64,000 nt of DNA from CAYRGS01 sp964423875. Lineage in GTDB: Bacteria; UBA8248; JACPRG01; G963555815. Below the pieces are notes generated by a model. That model had not been told where the DNA came from and did no database searches. It worked only from the letters and a program-made list of their open reading frames with translations. A program made the position numbers and the translations under genes. Within the stretch, counting starts at the first letter, position 1, and the number at the start of each line of letters is the position of its first letter. Of the stretch, positions 8,591 to 15,500 are shown one piece after another. The DNA lies in the NCBI GenBank assembly GCA_964423875.1, contig CAYRGS010000005.1, positions 10,719-74,718 of the forward strand, written 5' to 3'.

Positions 8591-8626
8591 AAGGGCGGCG
8601 ACGCCAAGTGGGTCGCCGCCCTTTTC
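8591..8626 (+). terminator. Rho-independent terminator
   Basis: AAGGGCGGCGAC (8591-8602) and GTCGCCGCCCTT form a perfect 12-bp stem with a nine-base loop, followed by TTCTT. It is oriented to end transcription from the solute-binding protein gene 127 bases upstream. Confidence 0.75.
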
Positions 8627-8643
8627 TTGATCCTTCCTTCCAG

Positions 8644-8653
8644 NNNNNNNNNN
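8644..8653. other. Assembly gap (10 N)
   Basis: Ten undetermined bases, the usual placeholder for a scaffold join of unknown size. Gene order across it should be treated with caution. Confidence 0.95.
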
Positions 8654-8993
8654 GTAAATGGTTTTACATATCGAGACCCGAATGCCCCTTTCCTGCCGGG
8701 CAAGGGGTCATCCGACCCAAACGCCCGACCAACCGAACGGTGGAACCCGGTGTTTTCAACAGCAGGTAGGGCGGGCATCTTGCCCGCCTTCTCTGCACTA
8801 CACCAGCCGATGGGTGGCTTCGGACGGAATAGGCTACGTGTCCGCGCAGCCATGATAACGGAGGAGCGGGAGGCGCTGGTTGCGGTTAATCTGGAAGAGG
8901 GGCGGGTCGACGGACCCCACCGGGTCAATAGACCCACCGCGTATTCGGGCCCTTTTACCAAGTCCGACATGAGTCACGAAGGGAAAGGTTCGG

Positions 8994-10340
8994 CTAATAC
9001 CTGAGCTTGGCCTTTTCGTTGTCCGCGAGGATGAGCAGGACGCCCTTGCGCGGATGGAGGTGTTTCTTCGCGACGCGGAGAACGTCCGCCCGGGTCACGC
9101 CGCGAATCAGCCCCGGGTATCTTTCGGCGAAGTCCAGGCCGAGACCGTAGAGCTCGACGGAGGTGTAAAAGGTTACGAGGTTCCGGTTGCCCGACAGGCT
9201 GAGGGGGAAGCTTCCCGTGATGAAGGCCTTGGCGTCGTCCAGCTCTTTCTCCGTCACGGGCTCCTCACGCATCCGCTCGATTTGTTGGAACAGGGCGTCC
9301 AAGGCCCAGTTGGCGGTCTCGTTCCGGGTTCCCAGACCCGCCTGGAAGATCCCCGCCTGGAGCCCATAGGAGAAGGAACTCCAGGCGCTGTAGGCTAGCC
9401 CCTGCTCCTCCCGGATGGTTCTGAGGATCCTCGACTCGAACCCCCCCCCGCCGAGGATGTAATTCATCACCCGGACGGCGTAGTAATCGGGATCTCCCCG
9501 AAGGGGCCCCGGATGTCCGAAGAGCACGCGCGCCTGGGCCACCCCCCTTTGGATTTTCTCAACCTTCCGCTTTTCCGGGAGCTTGGGGGCCAGAAACGTC
9601 TTGACCTTGGACGGCGAGCCCGTCCATCCGGCAAAGGCCTGATTCAGCCGCGCTTCCGCCGCCGGCCGGCTGATGTCTCCGACGACCACGGCGATGGCCC
9701 CGCCCGGCCGGTAGAAGTCCCGGTGGAAGCGGACGACGTCCTCCCGCGTGATTGACCTCAGCGTCGGCGCGTCGCCGACAACCCTCCTGCCGTAGGGGTG
9801 GGAGCCGTAAAGCGCTTTGCGGAAGGCCACACGGGCCAGGGAGGCGGGGTCTTGCTTGCTCCGCTCGATTCGGCCGATGTTCTCTTTCACCGTCCGGCGG
9901 AGATCTTTTTCGGGAAAAGAAGGATGGAGCGCCATTTCCGCGAAAAGACGCAGACCCTCTTCCAGGTCGGAGCGGAGGACCGTTATCCCTCCCCTGGACG
10001 TGTCCCGCCCTGCGCTGAACCCGAGCCGTCCGCCCAATTCATCTATCGCCTCGAGCAGTTCGGTTCCAGTTCGGTTTTTCGTCCCTTCGGACAAGAGTTG
10101 GGCGGTGAGATTGGCCAGCCCCGCCTTCTCCGCCGGCTCGGCGGCGGCGCCCGCGCGGAAGGTGATTCGAACCGTAACCAGCGGCAGCGACCGCTGTTCG
10201 ATGTGGATGAGAATCATCCCGTTGGGAAGGACCGTCCGCGTGGCTCGTGTCCGGGCTTCCACGGACCCGGCGCAGAGCAGGATTGCCATGAGAATCGCCG
10301 CGAGGAACGGGAGGAGCGCGGAGGTCCGTTTCGGCTTCAT
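8994..10340 (-). CDS. M16 family peptidase-like protein, non-catalytic partner
   Basis: Periplasmic insulinase-family protein, 448 residues, with a signal peptide (hydrophobic residues 9-27, SVEA cleavage). The zinc motif HxxEH is absent: the equivalent place reads GLANLTAQLL where active members have GLAHLLEH. The C-terminal domain keeps the substrate-positioning signature GGGGFESRILRTIREEQGLAYS. Known M16B heterodimers pair one subunit with zinc and one with this R/Y region, and this is the second kind. The start overlaps the stop of the active subunit at 10337 by four bases (ATGA), so the two are coupled. A C9 run near 9447 encodes part of the glycine stretch. Confidence 0.9.
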   Translation of the reverse strand: MKPKRTSALLPFLAAILMAILLCAGSVEARTRATRTVLPNGMILIHIEQRSLPLVTVRITFRAGAAAEPAEKAGLANLTAQLLSEGTKNRTGTELLEAIDELGGRLGFSAGRDTSRGGITVLRSDLEEGLRLFAEMALHPSFPEKDLRRTVKENIGRIERSKQDPASLARVAFRKALYGSHPYGRRVVGDAPTLRSITREDVVRFHRDFYRPGGAIAVVVGDISRPAAEARLNQAFAGWTGSPSKVKTFLAPKLPEKRKVEKIQRGVAQARVLFGHPGPLRGDPDYYAVRVMNYILGGGGFESRILRTIREEQGLAYSAWSSFSYGLQAGIFQAGLGTRNETANWALDALFQQIERMREEPVTEKELDDAKAFITGSFPLSLSGNRNLVTFYTSVELYGLGLDFAERYPGLIRGVTRADVLRVAKKHLHPRKGVLLILADNEKAKLRY

Positions 10341-11734
10341 TGAATGTGTCCCCCCCCTCCGCGCGGACCCGCCGCGGGCCGGCGGCCCTCCAGCGGAAGC
10401 GGGTCCAGAATTCCGACAGTGCGGTTCTCCTTAACCAAGTGGTTTTGGGCGGCGCGCATCACGTCCTTGGCGGTGACGGCGGCAATCTTCGGCAGGTACT
10501 CGGTCAGCCACTTCCACGACCCGGCGATCTCCGCCCGTCCCAGGGCCATGGCTCGGTAGAACTGCGAATCCAGCCGGATGACGTATTCAGCCGCGAGCCG
10601 GCGTTTCACCCGCCGGAGCTCGACTTGGGTTGGAGGCGTCTTCTTCATCCGCTCGACCTGCTCCCACAGGGCGGCTTCCACCCGTTTCACCGGGACGCCG
10701 GGAGCCGGCTGGGCATAAACGGTGAACATCCCTGGGTCGATAGAAATGCCCGGGTAGCCCGCTCCCACGGAAAGGACGAGCTGCCTCTCCCGCTGGAGGA
10801 TCCGATCGAGACGCGCGCTTCCGCTCCCCCCCAAGATTTCGCCCAGAACATCCAGGGCGTAGGCATCGCTGTTCCGGTAAGTGGGAACGTGAAAGGCGGC
10901 GCCGATATAAGGAAGCCGGGCCGGTTTCCTCACCCGTATCCGGCGCTCGCCCCGCTGTCGGGGCTCTTTGGCGGTTACGGGGGGCGCGGCGCGGCCGCCC
11001 GGAATGGGGCCGAAGTGCTTGCGGATCAGCGCCATCATCGGCTCGGGCTCGAAGTCGCCGACTGCTACGATGAAGGCGTTGCGGGGAGTGTAGTGCGCCT
11101 TGTAAAAATGCCACGCCTCATGGGGGGTGAGCCTTTGGATGTCGGTTTCCCAGCCGATGACCGGCGAGCCGTAGGGGTGCGCCTGGTAAGCGGCCCCCCG
11201 GAGGTTTTCCCATAGAAAGGAAGTGGGATTGTCATCCACGCTGCGCGTGCGCTCCTCCTGAACGACGTTGCGCTCGAGCAGGAACTCTTTGGGGTCCAGC
11301 AGGAGGTTCTTCATGCGGTCGGCTTCGAGCTCGATGGCGACTTCCACACGGTCGGCGGCGATGCGCTCGAAGTAGGCCGTGTAATCCTGGCTGGTGAACG
11401 CGTTGTGCCGGCCGCCGTTGCGCTGAACGATGTTGGAAAAGGCTTTTGCGCCGAAGCGCTTTGTGCCCTTGAACATCATGTGCTCGAGGAGGTGGGCCAG
11501 CCCGGTCTTGCCCGGCAGCTCGTTTCGGGCGCCTACGCGGTACCAAATCATGAAGGTGACGACCGGGACCCGCGAATCCCGCAGCAGGAGGACTTTCAAC
11601 CCGTTGGGGAGCGTCTCCTCGTGGATCTCCCACGGGACTTCCGGAACGGCGCCGACTCCCCGGGCGGGAGCGGGCTGCATGGCCCACCCGAACACCGCAA
11701 GGAGCACCGCCGCGATAAGCACCTTTTTTCGCAT
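10337..11734 (-). CDS. M16 family zinc metallopeptidase, catalytic subunit
   Basis: Exported insulinase-family peptidase, 465 residues. Signal peptide residues 1-25 (AVLLAVFGWAMQPAPARG). The inverted zinc motif HLLEH is at 81-85, with the third ligand downstream in the LLERNVVQEERTRS helix. It is the first gene of a two-gene operon with the zinc-less partner at 8994-10340. The pair should form a clam-shell peptidase that degrades short unfolded peptides in the periplasm. The sequence in front of it holds a dispersed repeat rather than an obvious promoter. Confidence 0.92.
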   Translation of the reverse strand: MRKKVLIAAVLLAVFGWAMQPAPARGVGAVPEVPWEIHEETLPNGLKVLLLRDSRVPVVTFMIWYRVGARNELPGKTGLAHLLEHMMFKGTKRFGAKAFSNIVQRNGGRHNAFTSQDYTAYFERIAADRVEVAIELEADRMKNLLLDPKEFLLERNVVQEERTRSVDDNPTSFLWENLRGAAYQAHPYGSPVIGWETDIQRLTPHEAWHFYKAHYTPRNAFIVAVGDFEPEPMMALIRKHFGPIPGGRAAPPVTAKEPRQRGERRIRVRKPARLPYIGAAFHVPTYRNSDAYALDVLGEILGGSGSARLDRILQRERQLVLSVGAGYPGISIDPGMFTVYAQPAPGVPVKRVEAALWEQVERMKKTPPTQVELRRVKRRLAAEYVIRLDSQFYRAMALGRAEIAGSWKWLTEYLPKIAAVTAKDVMRAAQNHLVKENRTVGILDPLPLEGRRPAAGPRGGGGHIQ

Positions 11735-11886
11735 GAAAGAACCTTTCCGTTGTCGGAAGGGAAGGGGGCGCGGGTCCGAATTCCGCGCGTCTGCTCACAA
11801 GAGATAAGCCCTTGGGTCGGGCGTGGCAAGGGTTGTCGAGGATTCGGAAGGCGGCGGGGGATCGGGTCGCAAAAGGGGCTGGGCCT

Positions 11887-12020
11887 AACCTGGATTTCTC
11901 ACAAGACGAAATGTCCGAACGGGACAGGTCGAATGAACCGGTTATATCTCAACGATTTGCCCAACGAGCGTATATTGAGCGAACCCCAACATTCTGTTCC
12001 CCGCGGGCGTGTGACGGGCC
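11887..12020. repeat. Dispersed repeat, copy 1
   Basis: About 130 bases beginning CCTAACCTGGATTTCTCACA recur, diverged, at 18458-18600. Shared blocks include the GATTTCTCAC start, CCGAACGGG-CAGGTCGA, TTGAACYGGTT, CAAYGATTTRCCCAACG and the ATTSTGTTCCCC/GCGTGACGG end. No long reading frame is shared. It fills most of the 303-base gap between the M16 operon and the PilZ gene; the rest of that gap shows nothing I recognise. Confidence 0.7.
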
Positions 12021-12037
12021 GGGACGGGGACCGGCCC

Positions 12038-12469
12038 CTACATCGAAAAAACCCAGCTTGTGCATAGGGGCGGGGCTCCGTACCCGCCCCAGAAATGTCG
12101 GGTGATCCACCGGACCTTTCGCTGATCCGCCACGTCGAGCGGGCCGCAGAAGAACGACAGGTAGGAGAACAGGTCCCGCTTCGACTGGTCCTCGATGGAC
12201 GTGATCTCACCGCCGGCCTCGTAAAGGTCCGGGATCGTCGGATGCGGATTGCACCACTTGACGTCCATTTGCAGGGAGATTTGTCTTTTCTCACCGAAGA
12301 ATCGGTGATAATCGGCCGGGATGTTGAGTGAAAGGTCGGCCCTGGAGCCGATTTCCAGGACCCGGTCGCACTCGATTTGGGCGCCGCTGATGGAGACATC
12401 CCGGAGGTAAACGCTGCTTCCCTCCAACTTGATCGGAACGTCCAGCGTCATGCGGGGGATGATCTTCAC
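12038..12469 (-). CDS. PilZ-like domain protein
   Basis: Small cytoplasmic protein, 143 residues. The N-terminal 100 residues look like a PilZ beta-barrel: basic residues ahead of TLDVPIKLEG, then VYLRDVSISGAQIEC, which fits the DxSxxG part of the cyclic-di-GMP site, then alternating strands ending YEAGGEI. The RxxxR element is only approximate, so cyclic-di-GMP binding is uncertain. Start is a GTG at 12469; a stop lies 18 codons upstream in frame with no better start. The last 25 residues run into repeat-like GC palindrome sequence and may not be native. It could respond to the HD-GYP pathway relic at 33.7 kb, but nothing links them. Confidence 0.6.
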   Translation of the reverse strand: MKIIPRMTLDVPIKLEGSSVYLRDVSISGAQIECDRVLEIGSRADLSLNIPADYHRFFGEKRQISLQMDVKWCNPHPTIPDLYEAGGEITSIEDQSKRDLFSYLSFFCGPLDVADQRKVRWITRHFWGGYGAPPLCTSWVFSM

Positions 12470-12678
12470 TCTTGCTCTTCCATTGAAGTTCGCTTTCCTT
12501 GGCTTTCAGCCTGAGCGAGAACGAAAAAAAATGGAATTCAACCTCGAATTCATTTATCGGTCGCCATCGGAAAAATCTGAGACGTAACTTGTGGTTTTCG
12601 GCCTTTCAGCCGGAAAGGGAACGGTTGAGCATTCCGCATTTCGGGGCGGCGCGCTTTCCGGATGTGCTCCATGACGCC

Positions 12679-13485
12679 CTACCATGCCAGCCAGCCTCCG
12701 TCCACGGGCAGGATGTGCCCCGTGACGAGGCTGGAGGCCTCCGAAGCCAGGAAGATTGCCGTGCCCTTGAGCTCCTCGGGGTGGCCGATTCGCCGAAGCG
12801 GCATGCGGTCGTAAACGTGGTCCCGGAACTCTTTCCCCCACAGGGGGGCGTCCGCCCCGCCGAGGTCCGTTTTGAACACGCCGGGGGCGATGGCGTTCAC
12901 GCGGATTCCGTCCCGCGCCCACTCGACGGCCAGTTGTCGGGTCAGGTTGGCCACGCCGGCCTTCGAGGCGGCGTAGGCCGCCACCGGGAAGCTCGGCCCG
13001 GCCGCGAGGCCCCAGATAGAGCTGATGTTGATGATGCTGCCCCCCCCCCGCGTCTTCAGGTGGGGATAAACCGCCTGGCTGCACCAGAAGACGCCGTCCA
13101 GATTGATCGACATCAGCGTCCGCCAGTGCTCGGGCGGCATATCCTCGGCGGGGTGGGGGCCGTCGTGGGTCCGGCTGCCGACGCCGGCATTGTTGATCAG
13201 GACGTCGATGCCCCCGAGGATCTCAGCGACCTCCTTCATCAGGGAGAAGACCTGTTCCCGGTCCGCGACGTCGACCTCATGGAAGTGGGCCTTGTGGCCT
13301 TGCCCCTTCAGGGATTGGACGCTTTTCGTTCCTTCTTCTTTCAGCCGGTCGGCCAAGACCACTTCCGCCCCCGCCTCGGCCAGGCCCGTCGCCATGCCCA
13401 GGCCAAGTCCCCGGGCGCCTCCAGTCACGACGACGATCTTGCCTTCCAGGCTGAACATCTCCGGAAAGGATAGCGGAGAAGTCAT
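12679..13485 (-). CDS. Short-chain dehydrogenase/reductase, SDR family
   Basis: NAD(P)-dependent oxidoreductase of 268 residues. The cofactor loop is TGGARGLGLGMA, the structural NNAG is present, and the Ser-Tyr-Lys triad lies in IINISS and AAYAASK. It is closest to gluconate 5-dehydrogenase/3-ketoacyl reductase-type classical SDRs. I chose the ATG at 13485, which follows AGGAGGAATTC; the frame continues upstream without homology. It is the intact paralogue of the tail fragment at 4306-4710. Poly-C at about 13042 encodes the glycines of TRGGGS. Confidence 0.9.
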   Translation of the reverse strand: MTSPLSFPEMFSLEGKIVVVTGGARGLGLGMATGLAEAGAEVVLADRLKEEGTKSVQSLKGQGHKAHFHEVDVADREQVFSLMKEVAEILGGIDVLINNAGVGSRTHDGPHPAEDMPPEHWRTLMSINLDGVFWCSQAVYPHLKTRGGGSIINISSIWGLAAGPSFPVAAYAASKAGVANLTRQLAVEWARDGIRVNAIAPGVFKTDLGGADAPLWGKEFRDHVYDRMPLRRIGHPEELKGTAIFLASEASSLVTGHILPVDGGWLAW

Positions 13486-13853
13486 CGCTTTTGAATTCCT
13501 CCTGCGTGAGGTTTTTTCCCGGCCCGCCTCATCCGCGGGCGCGCGTGGACGATAGTGTCCGACCCGGCTCCTGTCGAATCCGACCGGCCTTGTTTCCCTG
13601 CGCCGGAATCGCCAAAACTGTCTCGGGCGCCCATAGTGTAGCCCAAAATGGGGCGAGTTGGGCAACCAATTGCCTTCGAGCCTGTTGGATGCGCTTTTTC
13701 GCTTGCGGAGCGGGCGAATCTGCAAGCGCCCCCATTGGACAATCGCATTCGCCCTCAGTACACTTTCGATTACGTTGGTTCAGGCTTGAAAAACGGCGTC
13801 GGGATCGGTCTTTCGACTCCATCGGCCCGTTCCGAGGGAAAACAGGGGAGGGC

Positions 13854-14528
13854 ATGGCCATGGCCATGGACAGCACGGAATTCGCGAAGAAGATGATTGC
13901 AAGGGCGGATGAGTTCGCCGGGATGATGGAGGAGAAGGTGTACCATGACCGCACGCCGCTGTCGGAGGAGCGGACGATCGGGATGCTGAAGTCCCAGATG
14001 TACCGGGAGTACTTCCTGGGCGTTATGCCCCCCTCGAAGCAGCTCCTCATGATCCCGGATTCCGAGGTGAACCTGAAGGTCCTGATCACCCGGCAGCTTT
14101 GCGAAGAGTTCCTGCACTACCGGGTGCTCTCGGACCGATTGGAGGAGCTGGGGGCCAACGGTGACCTGAGCGCGTACGAACCGGTGGAGCAGGACGTGGC
14201 GATGTACGCCGTGACGTTCGAATACCAGACGCCTTGGGAGATCGCCGCCTCGCTTCAGATATTCGGTGAGACGATCCTCATCGCGACCCAGAAATGGATG
14301 ATCGAAATTCTTGATCCCCGGAGCGCGCGGCTCATGCGGGATGAGATCCTCGTTCACGAAGGCGCCCACGTCCGCAACGGGCGGCTGGTGCTCGAAAAGT
14401 ACGCGACCACTGACGAGATCCAGCGCCGCGTCGAAGAGGTTGGTGACCGGAAGTACGAGCAGATCTGCAAGTCTTACGGCCTGCCCATGTTCAAAACGTT
14501 TGACATGGCCGCCGGCCGGTCGGGTTGA
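13854..14528 (+). CDS. Ferritin-like/PqqC-like di-iron family protein
   Basis: Helical protein of 224 residues with two ExxH motifs (EFLH at 85-88 and EGAH at 169-172) separated by a helix carrying another glutamate (FGET, 139). That arrangement fits a carboxylate-bridged di-iron centre, as in ferritin-like, PaaA-type or heme-oxygenase-like oxidases. No signal peptide. Three ATGs lie within 12 bases (13854, 13860, 13866); GGGGAGG precedes them and best fits 13860. The next gene begins 38 bases after the stop and the two look co-transcribed. I do not recognise a specific family. Confidence 0.7.
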   Translation: MAMAMDSTEFAKKMIARADEFAGMMEEKVYHDRTPLSEERTIGMLKSQMYREYFLGVMPPSKQLLMIPDSEVNLKVLITRQLCEEFLHYRVLSDRLEELGANGDLSAYEPVEQDVAMYAVTFEYQTPWEIAASLQIFGETILIATQKWMIEILDPRSARLMRDEILVHEGAHVRNGRLVLEKYATTDEIQRRVEEVGDRKYEQICKSYGLPMFKTFDMAAGRSG

Positions 14529-14566
14529 CGAAGGTCGGGGGAGGCATGACAGGAAGGAGATCGGCC

Positions 14567-15202
14567 ATGTACAAGGTCCCGGCGGAGACGGAAGAATTTT
14601 TAAGAGATTTTCTGCGCGGCGCCCTGAGCAACGCCCAGCGCCTTGCCGGGGACGCCATCGCCCTTTTCGAGCGGGGGTCTTATCCCTCCGCCCAGTTTCT
14701 CGCCCTGTCCGCGCTGGAGGAGATGGCCAAGCTCCAAGAGCTTCGCCGGCCGTTTATCGCGATCCGGGAGAAGGCGGACCTCGACGCCGCCTTGGCCGGC
14801 CTGGCGGAAAAGTTGGCGGAAGGCCGGCAGAGGCAGAAGACCTGGTTCGAGGCCGCTTCCTACATGGTGGTGGATGACCCCAAGGAGTGGGCGCACATCG
14901 TGGATATGGTCTCGCGGATGGTCCGCACCTGGGGCCGGGACGCGTTTGTTGAAAAACGCTTGGAAAGCCTAGCCGTGGACGCGAATGTGGCGGAAAGGAA
15001 GGTCTCGAAACCGGACCAGGCGGTCACGCGGGAGGACGCCTACTATTTCATCTGCGCGGCCCAGGAGATGATTGTCGACTATGGAGACAAGGCCATCGAT
15101 CCCTTCCCCCTGGAGGGAGGGAACCCGTTCGAGACCTTCGATCTCTGGCAGTCGGCGGACCAGGCCTTGCGGGATTTTATGCAGAAACACGCGACCCGGT
15201 GA
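14567..15202 (+). CDS. AbiV family (HEPN-type) protein
   Basis: Cytoplasmic helical protein, 211 residues. The region NAQRLAGDAIALFERGSYPSAQFLALSALEEMAKLQEL matches the core of AbiV/HEPN proteins: two long helices with the A-LA-ALEE-x-K signature. The C-terminal half (LAVDANVAERK...TREDAYYFICAAQEMI) also fits the family layout. Lactococcal AbiV blocks phage protein synthesis, but the family is wide and many members are untested. The classical R-x4-H RNase motif of toxic HEPN proteins is not evident. The ATG at 14567 has GGAAGGAG eight bases upstream; an ATG at 14546 is too close to its own purine run. It is coupled to the di-iron gene before it. Confidence 0.72.
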   Translation: MYKVPAETEEFLRDFLRGALSNAQRLAGDAIALFERGSYPSAQFLALSALEEMAKLQELRRPFIAIREKADLDAALAGLAEKLAEGRQRQKTWFEAASYMVVDDPKEWAHIVDMVSRMVRTWGRDAFVEKRLESLAVDANVAERKVSKPDQAVTREDAYYFICAAQEMIVDYGDKAIDPFPLEGGNPFETFDLWQSADQALRDFMQKHATR

Positions 15203-15500
15203 GGTCCGGCTTGCCGGATTTTCCCGTTTGTCGTTGATTTTCGAACCAGACTGATTTTCGGGTTGCGGGTGGGTGCGCCCCCACCTGGATCTCTTACGAA
15301 AAAAAGGGCGGCCTTCCTTTGGTTGTTTTCGGAGTCGCCGGATCCAATCGCGGTGTTGCGCGGAGGCCAAGGGTCAACCGGTCCGCGCAATCTCGCTGTC
15401 GCGGGGGGCTGATGAGAAACCCGGCCTGGCGCGGACCGTGCGATCGGTTGCCGCGTCCGGCACTGCCGGTGAATTGAAAAAAGGGGGAGGGAGCCGCGTC

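Larger units (their letters stand above)
8465..8993. other. Intergenic region with terminator and assembly gap
   Basis: I see no gene here. The stretch holds the terminator at 8591-8626, a run of ten Ns at 8644-8653, a small palindrome GGCGGGCATCTTGCCCGCC-like near 8768-8788, and a GGGTC/GACCC-rich segment at 8905-8935 that resembles the 17-bp repeats at 43894. The sequence either side of the Ns may not be contiguous in the genome. Confidence 0.7.

Noticed and set aside
8519..9004. Open frame crossing the N run
   Set aside because: It spans undetermined bases and a terminator and has no recognisable content.
12499..13473. Plus-strand open frame over the SDR gene
   Set aside because: Mirror of the SDR coding sequence; high-GC DNA opens the opposite strand.
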